DNA from: Druceiella hillmani
Lineage: Eukaryota; Arthropoda; Insecta; Lepidoptera; Hepialidae
DNA: 64,000 bases
NCBI GenBank assembly: GCA_039881145.1
Contig: JAYKKI010000126.1
Span: forward strand, 1,103,501-1,167,500
Direction of reading: 5' to 3'
Shown here one piece after another: positions 46,001 to 56,874 of this stretch. Under the pieces are notes generated by a model that did no database searches, was not told where the DNA came from, and was given only the letters and a program-made list of their open reading frames with translations. The translations under genes were made by a program, and so were the position numbers. The stretch's first letter is position 1, and each line of letters opens with the position of its first letter.

Positions 46001-46268
46001 CATATTAATTCACATTATGAGCCTTTTCTCAAAACTCTCCAGACTTATTAATACTAAATTATGCACTTCAACTAACAACAAAGCAGACCTTTTTATGAAT
46101 TTTTTTTCATAACTTGTGTAGAATAATTTATCATTCCATCGTAAAAGGGGCCTAATTTAATAAAAAAAAATTCGAAATAATTTTTAAGAAGATTTCACAG
46201 TTGCATATTGAACCTAAATCAAATTTTAAATTTTACTATGAAAATATTGATTGCAAGTTATAATTTAG
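43042..46268 (+). repeat. Right arm of the 6.7-kb inverted repeat
   Basis: Reverse complement of 39564-42736, slightly longer (about 3.23 kb) through small insertions. The outer end is TATAATTTAG near 46259-46268. The arms differ by many independent substitutions, so the palindrome is not a simple assembly or sequencing foldback artefact. The right-arm endonuclease relic lies on the plus strand at 44700-45135. Confidence 0.93.
44700..45135 (+). pseudogene. Helentron-type endonuclease relic, right-arm copy
   Basis: Read on the plus strand, KNGKKTILIVIYI and DDIINFLKR lead to VILSGDFNMN, LIDFLQKQVNLTFTN, TTSNNVFM*Y and STKVFISHFNLHKSLV. The block order matches the C-terminal endonuclease of Helentron-like proteins known from many insects. 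Inactivating features include a frame change after IKYSK, an in-frame stop after DLKI and another after VFM. The last two are shared with the left arm. The long antisense frame here (45134-44727, 135 codons) is a shadow: in the left arm its counterpart has a stop at codon 8. Confidence 0.75.
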
Positions 46269-49200
46269 ATCTGTTTTATATTTATCCATTAAGCCGTAAT
46301 ATTAAAATAGAACCGTATTTTTCTAGTCATAGAAGGAAAATCTGGCAAGATACTTAAAATTAACTTCAACACTTCTTCAGTATTTATAGTTGAAAACGTC
46401 TTTTTATATGTTAAATTAATTGATTAAGCCCATTTGGGATTATCTTCAATGCCGTAGCTGGGCAAACTTAATATTACGGTAATTAAATTTTATTCAGTCT
46501 ACCTACGTATAGATTTTTTTTAGTTTTGAGCTAGTATTATTGACTTTACTTAATGTCGCTTAATAAGGATGTAGAATGAAACTGTTTAATAAAAATTGCC
46601 TTTATCATTTATTTCATATTAATTTGCTATGTGGCCAGTCATATAAATTAAAATTTAAAGAAACTTATATTATATATATTTTTCAGACTTACGATAACAC
46701 AGTTAAGTATTTGATTCTCAGGTCGAAACTGACCGTTCCTGACGGTGTCGACCGTAGAGTGATGAAATATGTATATTCAGAATAATTTTTATTGACGCTA
46801 ATGTCCGTTCGTGGGTTTCCATCTCACTTTAAATTGCGGAGTTATCGACATGGCGAAAAAAAAACATCAATAGACATACAAATTTCACTGCAATTCCAAT
46901 TGATGGATTGGATGGCAGAGAAAAACTATAAAAAGTAAACGCGCCATTCTGTAGTTTTACGACATTTTGACATTAAGTGCATACGAATAAGTAATAAACA
47001 ATTTCGACTGCTGTGGCTTATTTTTTGGCCTAAAATAGGTATCATTAAATTTGAAAACTTTCCAATATAAAATATAGTAGTTATGTCAAATATCCAAAAA
47101 TGTTTATACACTAGTACTTAAACTTCGACTATTTTCTAATTCTTCACACTAGGTGGTTATTTATTTAATTCTTTTCCAACTAACACGAAGGGAAGGGAAC
47201 TTGCCTGATTTTTCACATTCATGTTGTGATGTAATGTGAAAATGTTACCAATTTCATTTCTTCTTTGGTTGCCTTTTTTTTCTATTTAGAAAAAACGAAT
47301 ATCAAAAGATAAGTTAATTTTTTATTACTTTATAAAGCTTTTGTAGTTTTCACCGTCTAACTCTTGCACTATTTTTTAATTGAAACGTATGAAACAACAT
47401 TAACTTGGTAATAAGATGAAATAATGAAATAACGTTAATCGGATTTTATTACAATAAAATATACATCCTATATAAATTTTTATGATGCTTAACGTTATAA
47501 AATTTAAGCCTTGATCACAGCTATAAAATTTATGCCTTGTTCACCATTTCTTTTATTCGTTAAATAGTTCCAGTCAACAATTTTAACGATATTTTACGAA
47601 GTTTCCCTCAGCAATTTAATAAATACAGTTACAACCTACGTAATTTGGGTAATAAAATTTGAAAACCTGCTTTCTTTTTACTTCTCACTTCCGTGGAAAG
47701 CGCAACTGCCTGACTGATATGAAAAACTGAATCATTACGAATTTTGACTGAAAGTAGTTGTAATGAAGTCAGACAACAATCTACCTACTAAGGGCATCTT
47801 CCAGTTGAAATACTTGAAATACCATAATTTAAACTTTTAGCTAGCAGAAGCTGGATAGATGTTTTATTTATTACCTAAGCTTTAAAAGTTTTACATAATT
47901 CTGTGGTAATGACAACACCATCTAATACTTTGATGGTTAATATAAGCATACTTATTGTATGCCGTGACAAAAATATACTCAGAAATATACACCTTTAATA
48001 GAAATTGGTTAATTTTTAAGTAACATGAATAGTTGTAATTTCCATATCACATCTAATTTCAGATTGCAAAAAGTGAGGAAATAAGGAAAGAGGAAATAAG
48101 GCCATAGTTTTAAAAATCTCCCTCTGATGTTACTTATATCCTCTTTATGAAGTTTGTTGATATATTGTATAAGCTGCAAGGTGGTGCACCTTGTGGCTTA
48201 CCTGGTGGTGGTGCACCTTATTGAAAATATTGATGTTATTTTTTACCATGCTAATGTATTTAATAGCACGAATTTTGAAAATATCACCAATATCTAAAAA
48301 CAACAGGATTTATAGTTATCACTATAGTTTTCCAGTAAACCTAAGTTAAACCACAAGTGATGCTGTATTTTCATGACTTAAGCTTTAGGAGTTTCCGAGA
48401 TGGGGCGACATGTCTTTTTATGAATATTTCCAACCATATCTATAGAATTGTATTCTTATAACACGCTCTATCAATTGAAGATTTATATAGTGGGAGAAGA
48501 TAACCAAAATTAAAAAAAAATTTGAAATTTTATCAATATAATATAATGGTTTAACTCATCAAAAGTTTTTGAGAAATCTTTATGGGTAGTTCCAGTAGTT
48601 TTCTCCATGTTTCAGAGTATATACTGCGTCGATTGTATGAGGTTAGTGACAGCCGAATACTTACAAACAAAAACATGTTTATTCTCTATTATCTGTTTCA
48701 TTACGACAGGATAAAACTGGTAGTATACGACCCTTCACCGACTGATCAAAGAGATTACTTTAGAAAAATAAGATTGAGACTGTCGTTTAATTTTTCCCTT
48801 CGTATTTTGCTCCGGTTCTAAAAATTGGGATAATTGATATTTTCATCGTCCACCGAGAAGAAACTATATCACTTAAAACCGATCGAAAAAATGATATGTA
48901 AATTACGAATGATAAATCCTGTAGGTAATTTTAAGAAATATTTTTTCCGTGAATACCAGATTATTTATTTTTGTCTATGCATATAAGATACGCCTAAACC
49001 AAATTTTGTAATAATTGTATACGTTGAGATTATCATACCAGATAAATAAATGAGGTTTCGTCTCTTATTTGGTATACAAGAGTCGAAAACGGAACCAAAA
49101 TATTAATAAAAATATTTTGCAATTCTGTTGCTGTCCGATGCGGTATATTCGCCATGTTTTATATGGCTACGAACGCAGTACTTCCTGAAGTTCTTAGGAG

Positions 49201-49849
49201 ACGAATGCATTTTTAATTCTATGCTTTTAAATATTTATTAGTCATCCTTTAGAAATTTCTTTTGGCGCCTATGTACAGTTGTGAAAGACTCGTAATCTGG
49301 AGAATTACTCTACTCCTTAAAATGCTAGTGATATCTATTCTTCTCCTGAATGATTTTAATTAAGATTTACCATTATCATTCTGGATATTTTTAGCATATA
49401 GACCTAATTTTGGATACATAAAAATTTATGATTATAACTAGAATTTTATAAAATGCTTGTATTGCGTCATCTAATACTAAGTAATGAAGTTAGTTTCGAC
49501 GATGAAATTGAATTTATATGCTGCGTAATAAATGGTAATCGTCTTCAATATGGCTAGGTAATTCTTTAAGTAATAGCTCATTACTTTTTTCCAATCATAC
49601 TAATATGACCGGATAATGTCCTCTCATGTTACTGGGAAATTGTGTTTATGTACGCTTATTATACAATCACATAAGATTAAATGCAAAATACAGCTATTCG
49701 CATTAATAATTAGATAATATTGGTGAAGTCCAGCATATGACACTGTATTGATTTATGTCCGTGTAGAAGTATCATCGTTGACATTATTAGTAATTGAGAA
49801 TTAATCAGGGATAACCGATGTCTAATTTAAACTAGTTAAGTTGAAGTCC
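46269..49849. other. About 3.6 kb with nothing recognised
   Basis: AT-rich sequence with short unsupported frames at 46576-46785, 46926-47111 and 48582-48821. None shows a domain, a repeat family or neighbouring coding signal. It could be host intergenic or intronic DNA. Confidence 0.5.
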
Positions 49850-50270
49850 CTCGTTTATTAAAACTTGATAGTGTGAGTGATTATCTTTGTAGAAAGTCAA
49901 ATTACCTGCGAATTGTTGGATATATAGTTTATGGGTGGAGCAAATATGAAGAGCGTTTCCAGAGTTTGGTAGCAGTAATAATATGTACTCCAAGTCAATA
50001 TCGAAAAACAAAGGAGGCGCGGGAAATGAAATGCGTACCACCTCCGGGGTATCATATGCACTGGTCTATCCGTCGGAATACGTCATAAGTTTGGGTGTCA
50101 AATATTTCACTATCTGAAATGCTATCAGTAAACCATGTTTTAGTATTGCATAAAATGTCAATTTCTGAGTTTATAATATTGTGGTGGAATGCATCGACTT
50201 TTATTGTTAAGGCCCAAACATTTTGACCATAAATGTGGCAAATAATGAGAACAAAGTTATCAAAATACAA
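49850..50270 (-). pseudogene. Jockey-type LINE endonuclease relic (N-terminal part)
   Basis: On the minus strand, 50270-50052 reads NVWALTIKVDAFHHNI, INSEIDILCNTKTWF and ISDSEIFDTQTYDVFRR. This is the start of the apurinic/apyrimidinic-type endonuclease domain of LINEs (family NIRGLRTK, DIIALTETWL and the S-E-x-F-D block). The catalytic Glu of TETW has become Lys (TKTW). Farther along, after frame changes, GGGTHF and then LYIQQFAGNLTFYKDN...HYQVLI correspond to the middle of the domain before its GDFN motif, which is itself lost (NEGLQLN). It may be a further fragment of the LINE group seen at 2.6 and 32.3 kb, but it covers a different part of the protein, so this cannot be shown. Confidence 0.75.
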
Positions 50271-51070
50271 AAATAATTGATCATTTCTGCAGAATGGAAA
50301 TAAAATTTTAATAAAGGATATATATTGGAAGGATTTAATATGGTGAATAATATAAAGGTAGTAATTTTGTGGTCAAATTAAAAATAATCAAAAATAAAAT
50401 AGAGACTGATTTTTAAAATCTGATACATTAGACTAATCAACGAAACATATTCCCCTTGGCACCATGAATAAATTACAACGTCGTACATTAAATAACTACA
50501 CAGATCAAAAAGCCACTTACATTCAAGGCGCCAATGGAGAAGGAACGAAGGCAGACACGAAACTTAACAACGAAAGAGAATAAGAATAAAAAAATAATAA
50601 GCAATATATATTATTATTGGTTAATATCGCATTATTGGTTAATGGACACCGCTCGAATTGTAATATACAAATATATTTAGAGATTAAATAACCAACCGTA
50701 TCCAAGATGGTAACGAATGATTCGTTATAAATGGAAGCAGACATAAAAATTCAAAATGATGCAGATAAAGACCAGAAAAACAATATATACGCACCGATAT
50801 TTCTCGATTTCTGTACGAGTGTAGAAAATATGACAAGTGAAGATTTAAAAATTAAACCAGTGTAAGTATAATATAATCGACATATTCAGAGACATTAAAC
50901 TTCGGTTTTTAACGAGGTTTCTGTATATGAAATTTGCTTGAGTGAGAGTATCTGTTATCAAGTAATTTATATTTCTTTTTAGTTACGAATGACAAATTAC
51001 AGAGTATTAGAATAAATAATTGCTATTTATTGTTTTACTGTCATATAAAATATAAGTCTTAAAGAGTCTG
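50271..51070. other. AT-rich sequence, nothing recognised
   Basis: A 73-codon minus frame (50523-50744) has no motif. No other signal was seen. Confidence 0.5.
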
Positions 51071-51763
51071 ATAAGATCAGTTAGGTCTCGGCAGGCGCAA
51101 AAAACAACGTCGGGCTCGCGTTTGCTATACGACTCTTCATTTATTCATTTCACAAATTTGCAAATCACAAAATTGTGTTCTTAGTAAGTACACAACAAAT
51201 TTTATTGTTATTGAAAGACAAGTCGGTGCTATAACTGCCTTATTTAAATTAGTTAATTAGGCATCTAGGTACAGATCTAGGTCACGAACTTTATTAACTC
51301 TTTAAATAAATCTTTTATTCGTCAAATTGAAAATTACAAAATGTGGAATAAACGCTGTCTTTATAATTTTGTATGTGAGGAAAATCGTGGCATTTATTTT
51401 CATTTTCAAATAAAATTATTTGGCAGTTCGCAAAAAGTCACAAACCAATTTAAGATGTGTTTATTCAAAAATTATATAATAAAATCAAATCATTATTAAA
51501 AATGTACATTTTTATACAAAACAATTATAAAATAAATATTGTTTATTAAAAATTATTTTTTGATTAATTTGATGACATAAGCAAAATATTACAAATCCTG
51601 TGTAACATCCATAGGCAGATCCTTTTGCAGGTCTGCTGAAAGATATTTCATATTAAAATAAGCAGTATCTTTGTAACCATTACTATATTTTGTTCTTTTG
51701 TCAGAGTACAAGTACATAAATTATACAAAATGGATAAGAAGTTTTTTCAAACTTTATTATTAA

Positions 51764-51865
51764 CTGACTTCAAAAAAGGAGGAGATTATCAATTCGTCGG
51801 AATCATTTTTTTATGTATTTTCAGTCATAATTCGTTACCGAATCAACCGATTTCGATGATCAGAA
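51764..51865. repeat. RTE-like retrotransposon tail, left-arm copy
   Basis: The text TGACTTCAAAAAAGGAGGAG, then TTATCAATTCGTCGGAATCA and ACCGAATCAACCGATTTCGA matches a widespread insect repeat end that I recall as ACTTCAAAAAAGGAGGAGGT, then TCTCAATTCG. It is commonly linked to RTE-type non-LTR elements. No coding part is visible. Confidence 0.55.
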
Positions 51866-52435
51866 CCTAGAACCTAGTTTCCTAAAGAATCAGAACCTAG
51901 TTTCTTAAGAGACAGTCATCTTATTTTAATCAATATGTGCGTTGAATTTTTTTTACTGCATTTAAGTATCGGAAAGAAAATTGTACACACAGATAGAATT
52001 AGGGATTGAAAAACAAAACTTTGATAACACATGATTTGTATCTGAGAATCAAATTTTTTTACAAAATTCTGATAATGCCATCATCGTTCCAAAGTGTGTG
52101 TGATAATTTTCTTGCGTTATAAATGTACGCTTTTTCTAAGATTATGTAATCACCTGACTTGCGTTTTGTTACCATAATGTGATTATAATTTTAGTAAAAA
52201 GTTACTTTTTAATTAAAAGTTATTGCAAATATCAGTTTTGGGTACTAATTTTTGCAATCCGTAAAAATTTCAGGAATTAAAACGTAATAAAATATCTAGG
52301 CGTAAAAATAACATAAAGTTCTAATAATAACATTTATCAATTAGTATATAAACGATTTTCATATACGTAAATACACCTGAAATAGGTGTATTTATTTATG
52401 TGAAGGTTGAAGGATTTTAGGTTACAAAAAATATC

Positions 52436-52615
52436 AAATATTGAACATATTTGGCGTTAATTTTGTAGAAATTCATTATTCGCAATTAAATGAAACTACG
52501 TGATATAGTAAAAAGCAAAGATAATAGTTCACCTAAAGATGTTGTAACCTAGGTCAACAACGAAACCTAGGTCGTGGTAAAAAACTTAAAGAAAATAGAA
52601 ATAATACTACATCAT
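52436..52615. mobile_element. Penelope-like end pair, truncated, with modified hammerhead-like motif
   Basis: A minus-oriented tail (TTTGGCGTTAATTTTGTAGA, AATTAAATGAAACTACGTGA) is followed by a plus-oriented motif at 52529-52577 and the start of a second tail. The core reads CTAAAGA instead of CTGAAGA, while GAAA, CCTAGGTC and GTGG are kept. The segment between the core and GAAA is enlarged by an extra CCTAGGTCAA insertion within GTTG...CAAC. The changed core G makes catalysis unlikely. Confidence 0.5.
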
Positions 52616-53591
52616 GTATATATTTCGCTTCATTATTTTTGTCTTTCGAACCACATAAATTCGTAAAATAAGATCCTAAATATTTTCATGAAATATGAAG
52701 TTTCTTATTATAGTAAATGTATATTTGAACTAATATTAGACATACCTACTATATTCCGTAACTTTGATAACCTCTAATACTAACGTATAATTTTGTTAAA
52801 TGTAGTTTCGTTGGTCAGTATCTATGTAAAGAGTTGATTGCCGATATAATATCCAATTAAAATATGCATTGTGGAATATGAGGATAATTCATGAAGCTAA
52901 TACAAAGGAAAGTGCCACTTAATAAAGAAGATTCAAAACGTGAGAGCAACGATGTTCCCCGAAGTTTAATTTAAATTGAAATTGTTGTGTAATCTGTACG
53001 TTTGTCGACCCAATTTTGTTTCGTTTATTGCGGCAACTTGTTCCAAGATGGAAACTCCTAACGAGCGTTAGCGACGATGAAAATTATTACTAATTAAAGC
53101 TCGCATATTTCATCATTTAATTAGGGCGCCTTGATTTTCGCGCGTTTGACTTTGCAATCGGAAGTTTTGTATTATCGAGCGCACTCAACTGTATGTTTTT
53201 ACTTATTGTACTGTTTATACTTTTGCTTATTATAAAAATATTAATGTAAAGATAGCGAAAGATATTAATTAAATTAAAAGCTAAATCATGAAAGTGCGGA
53301 AAAACGACAAAGATATATTTTCCTCTCCAACTTCAGGGGCTAGAAAATTACCTCACAAAATACTGTGCTTTTTTAAACATTTTGTCTCGACCTAACGATA
53401 TCATTTGAATGGCGATATTGCGACGAATAATTTCACTTTAAATTCAAAATTGCGGAAACAACATTGTTACAAGTTGGAATAATAATTATCTTAGATTAAT
53501 AACACGTTTCAGCAGAACATGTAAAATAACTTTTATTATGATAAAAGTCTAGGACGAAAATTTCGTTTGGATTATTTTGTGTTTTATGTAT

Positions 53592-53663
<72 letters not shown>

Positions 53664-53928
53664 ATATAAAATGTAATTTTTCTTCTAAACATTTAATTTA
53701 TATATACATACAGTTTGTTTCTTTTCCTGAACATTTTGCCTATGTACGTATCCAGTTTTATACTTCTATCATTATATTAATTTTCTTTCCAGTAAGTTTA
53801 AATGTAGGAAAATTCAAAATTACGGCCTTTTTCCATTTTGTAACTGTTACGATGTAGATTTGTAAGAAATTACGCTTATGTACGTGTGTATTTATTTTGA
53901 TATTTTTCCACAATTAAGTGAAACTACG
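52616..53928. other. Spacer of the 4.5-kb inverted repeat, with a possible conserved block
   Basis: About 1.3 kb not shared by the arms. It holds the (TA)n tract at 53588-53668. At 52970-53200 it has a distinctly non-AT-rich segment with words such as GGCAACTTGTTCCAAGATGG, AACGAGCGTTAGCGACGATG and TTAATTAGGGCGCCTTGATT. This segment resembles neither the repeats here nor coding DNA (stops in all phases). Confidence 0.6.
53588..53668. repeat. (TA)n microsatellite
   Basis: Alternating TA run with CA and TG interruptions at its edges. The 96-codon plus frame through it (53567-53857) is a repeat artefact. Confidence 0.95.
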
Positions 53929-54095
53929 TGATGTAGTATTATTTCTATTTTCTTTAAGTTTTTTACCACGACCTAGGTTTTGTTGTTGACCTAGGTTACA
54001 ACATCTTTAGGTGGGCTATTATCTTTGCGTTTTACTATATCACGTAGTTTCATTTAACTGCGAATATTGAATTTCTACAAAATTAACGCCAAATA
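53918..54095. mobile_element. Penelope-like end pair, right-arm copy
   Basis: The mirror of 52436-52615, but more complete at its inner side. Outer blocks AAGTGAAACTACGTGATGTA and TATATCACGTAGTTTCATTT face each other across a minus-strand motif at 54014-53966 (CCAC-CUAAAGA ... CAAC-AAAA-CCUAGGUC-GUGG). The core G is lost, as in the left arm, and GAAA has become AAAA. Confidence 0.5.
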
Positions 54096-55601
54096 TGTTC
54101 AATATTTGATATTTTTTGTAACCTAAAACCTTCACATAAATAAATACACCTGTTTCAGGTGTATTTACTTATATGAAAGTCGTTTATTTACTAATTTATA
54201 AATATTATTCTTAGAACTTTATGTTATTTTTACGCCTAGAAATGTTATTACGTTTTAATTCTTGAAATTTTTACGGTTTGCAAAAATTAGTACCCAAAAC
54301 TGATATTTGCAATAACTTTTAATTAAAAAGTAACTTTTCACTAAAATTATAATCAAATTATGGTAACAAAACGCTACTCAGGTGATTACATCATCTTAGA
54401 AAAAGCACACATTTATAACGCAAGAAAATTATCGCACAAACTTTGGAACCATAATGGCATTTTCAGAATTTGGTAAAAAAATTTCATTCTCAGATATAAA
54501 TCATGTGATATCAAAGTTTTCTTTTTCAATCCTTAATTCTATCTATGTGTACAAATTTCTTTCCGATACTTAAATCCAGTCAAAAAAATTCAACACACCT
54601 TTAACCATTTGATTAAAATAAGAAGACTGTCTCTTAAGAAACTAGGTCCTGATAATTAATATTTTGCTATGGTATCTAATACCTTTTGTGAGCACCTTGT
54701 TATTCAATCTGCTACTTACTAAGCACGAACGCCTAGAGCAGGGATTCCCAACCTTTTTTGAGTTAATCTCCCTATATCATCATCATATTTATATGGCGTC
54801 ATCCCTAAAGTAACCTCTTAGAAATCAAAACACTATCATCGAAATCGGTTGATTCGGTAACGAATTATGGCTGAAAATACATAAAAAAATGATTCCGACG
54901 AATTGATAACCTCTTCCTTTTTTGAAGTCAGTTAATAATAAAGTTTGAAAAAACTTCTTATCCATTTTGTACAATTTATATACTTGTACTCTGACAAAAG
55001 CACAAAATATAGTTACAAAGATACTGCTTATTTTAATATGAAATATCTTTCAGCAGACCTGCAAAAGGATCTGATGTTACACAGGATTTGTAATATTTGC
55101 TTATGTCATCGAATAAATCAAAAAATAATGTTTAATAAACAATACTTATTTTATAATTACTTTGAATAAAAATGTACATTTTTAATAATGATATGATTTT
55201 ATTATATAATTTTTTAATAAACACATCTTAAATTGTTTTGTATATTTTTGCAAACTGCCAAATAATTTTACTTGAAAATGAAAATAAACACGATTTTCGT
55301 CACATACAAAAGTATAAAGACAGTGTTTATTCCAAATTTTGTAATTTTCAATTTGAACAATAAAAGATTTATTTAAAGAGTTAATTAATAAAGTTCGTGA
55401 CCTGTACCTAGATGCCTAATTGACTAATTTAAATAAGGCAGTTATAACACCAACTTACCTTTCAATAACAATAAAAATTGTTGTGTACTTACTAAGAACA
55501 CAATTTTGAGATTTGTGAATTTGTGAAATGAATAAATGAACAGTCGTATAGCAAACGAGCGCCCGACGTTGTTTTTTGCGCATGCCGAGACCTGACTTAT
55601 C
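53929..55601 (+). repeat. Right arm of the 4.5-kb composite inverted repeat
   Basis: Reverse complement of 51071-52615, longer because of an inserted or replaced segment at about 54650-54835 that includes a hAT terminus. The outer end is near GAGACCTGACTTATC (about 55601). It carries a 74-codon open frame (54945-55169, containing YLSADLQKDL) whose counterpart in the left arm is similar but altered. I do not recognise the product. Confidence 0.88.
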
Positions 55602-55756
55602 TAATCGCTAGAGACGCGTGCGGACGTAGTAGATGGAGCAGGAACGCAGGATGAGTTAATGAATGAATTTGACTTTAGAATATGAAAACATCACGTCCCT
55701 CTTATAATCTCTTTACCCCTCTTGGGGAGGCGCGCCCTTCTGGTTGAGAAGTCCTG
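54739..55756 (+). mobile_element. Non-autonomous or decayed hAT transposon with 8-bp target duplication
   Basis: The 5' end CAGGGATTCCCAACCTTTTT and 3' end (complement of GGTTGAGAAGTCCTG) form short inverted termini beginning CAG and ending CTG: CAGG--TTC-CAACC is shared. They are flanked by GCCTAGAG (54731-54738) and GCCCAGAG (55757-55764), an 8-bp target duplication matching at 7 of 8 bases, the size typical of hAT elements. Subterminal text GGGGAGGCGCGCCC near the 3' end also recalls hAT elements with CCCAACC termini. The body holds the RTE-like tail (54838-54930) and part of the right arm of the composite inverted repeat, so it was invaded or rearranged. No transposase-coding sequence is recognisable. 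Confidence 0.75.
54838..54930. repeat. RTE-like retrotransposon tail, right-arm copy
   Basis: Complement of the left-arm tail: GAAATCGGTTGATTCGGTAA, GATTCCGACGAATTGATAAC, CCTTTTTTGAAGTCAGTTA. It lies inside the hAT element boundaries. Confidence 0.55.
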
Positions 55757-55764
55757 GCCCAGAG

Positions 55765-56284
55765 TATATATTTTTTTAAATTTTGACAAATGGAATCAAA
55801 CTTTATGGAAATACAGAAGTCAGTTGAATTTTGCTTATATTTATTAGAATATTTATTTATTCCCTATCGTTATTGTTTAGTCGTAAAAATTCGATACCAT
55901 CTTTACTCGCGACTTCGTTCGCATTGCCTTTATAAAAAAATATTAAGTTTATTGTAAGATTAAAATATATAACGCCATATTATAATAATCATATGAGTAA
56001 CTTTTTTTCAATAAATGCACTTTCTGTTGAAGCGTTCAATTAATATATATTCTTTTAGTTAATCCATGGCAATAAAACATAGCTTGTATACTACTTAAAA
56101 TACAATAGGATCCACCTGTGAAAATTACATCAAAATTTGTTTGGCTTTTCTTACATGAGAGCAGACAATTTATATTTTTTGACAATTTGGCAAAATAAAA
56201 ATGTTCAACAAATTGAAGAACACGAAGTAAGAATGTAAGGAATTCATATAACATCAAAAAAATTTATGTCGGGGAGACGAACTA
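55765..56284. other. AT-rich sequence, nothing recognised
   Basis: A 73-codon minus frame (56036-56257) has no motif. Confidence 0.5.
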
Positions 56285-56545
56285 AAACTATGTCTATCCT
56301 CATGCGTCTGCCCGTATTCGGTTTGGTTATTCAAGCACATACACTCCCCACATTACTTCATACTTCAATACTTCACATTCTATACTTCAAGTATAGCCAT
56401 ACCACGCTCATTTAACCAATTTATGTCCGGGTGGAAAACTCTATTGTACGATTTAAAATACCTGTAGTACCATCTATAAATGTACATAGATAAACATTTG
56501 CGTAATTATAATCCTAGCTAGGCCCTTTCTGATGTTGCTGTACTA
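56285..56545 (+). repeat. Unclassified dispersed repeat, copy C
   Basis: Aligns by eye with 63215-63475. Shared order: CCTCATGCGTCTGCCCGTAT (other copy CCTCACGCACCTGCTCGTAT), GTCCGGGTGGAAAACT, GATTTAAAATACCTGTAGTA, ACCATCTATAAATGTACATA, AATTATAATCCTAGCTAGGC. No coding or terminal repeats were seen. Confidence 0.65.
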
Positions 56546-56874
56546 ATGCAACCAAAATGAGCTTTTGAAAACATTAAATTCTCATATCTTCTAATTTAGG
56601 GAACTGATTATGATGAAATAAAAACTAACCGCCTTACTAATAAACGTTATATAAGAATTATATATGATGTATAAAATTTATTTCAAAAAATGTTTACTAA
56701 TAAACAGTGTATAAGGCGAGTATTGTATAAGCGATATATAATCCATACAATCGCTTACACACCCGCGAATCCCTGTTTAAAGAGTGTATACTGGGTTAAA
56801 ATGACCGCCTGCGTTGGCAGCTGATTAGTATCGATATAATGTTATGACGAATGAACAAGTAAATATTTTTTTCG
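56546..56874. other. AT-rich sequence with a small imperfect palindrome
   Basis: Near 56715-56755, AGCGATATATAATCCATACA sits between TTGTATAAGCGA and TCGCTTACAC, a short foldback. Nothing else was recognised. Confidence 0.45.

Larger units (their letters stand above)
51071..52615 (+). repeat. Left arm of a 4.5-kb composite inverted repeat
   Basis: This arm of about 1.54 kb pairs with 53929-55601. The outer end lies near GATAAGATCAGTTAGGTCTC and the inner end near AATACTACATCA. Moving inward it contains a stretch encoding SADLQKDL on the minus strand, an RTE-like tail (51764-51865), AT-rich text, a small hairpin (ACACCTGAAATAGGTGT near 52373) and Penelope-like end blocks (52436-52615). It lacks the approximately 180-bp segment with the hAT 5' end that the right arm has at 54650-54835, and has a small duplicated TCAGAACCTAGTTTC motif there instead. 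Confidence 0.88.

Noticed and set aside
39564..46268. Assembly or library foldback artefact as the cause of the large palindrome
   Set aside because: The arms differ by many substitutions and by indels (arm lengths about 3173 and 3227 bp), which a chimeric foldback read would not produce.
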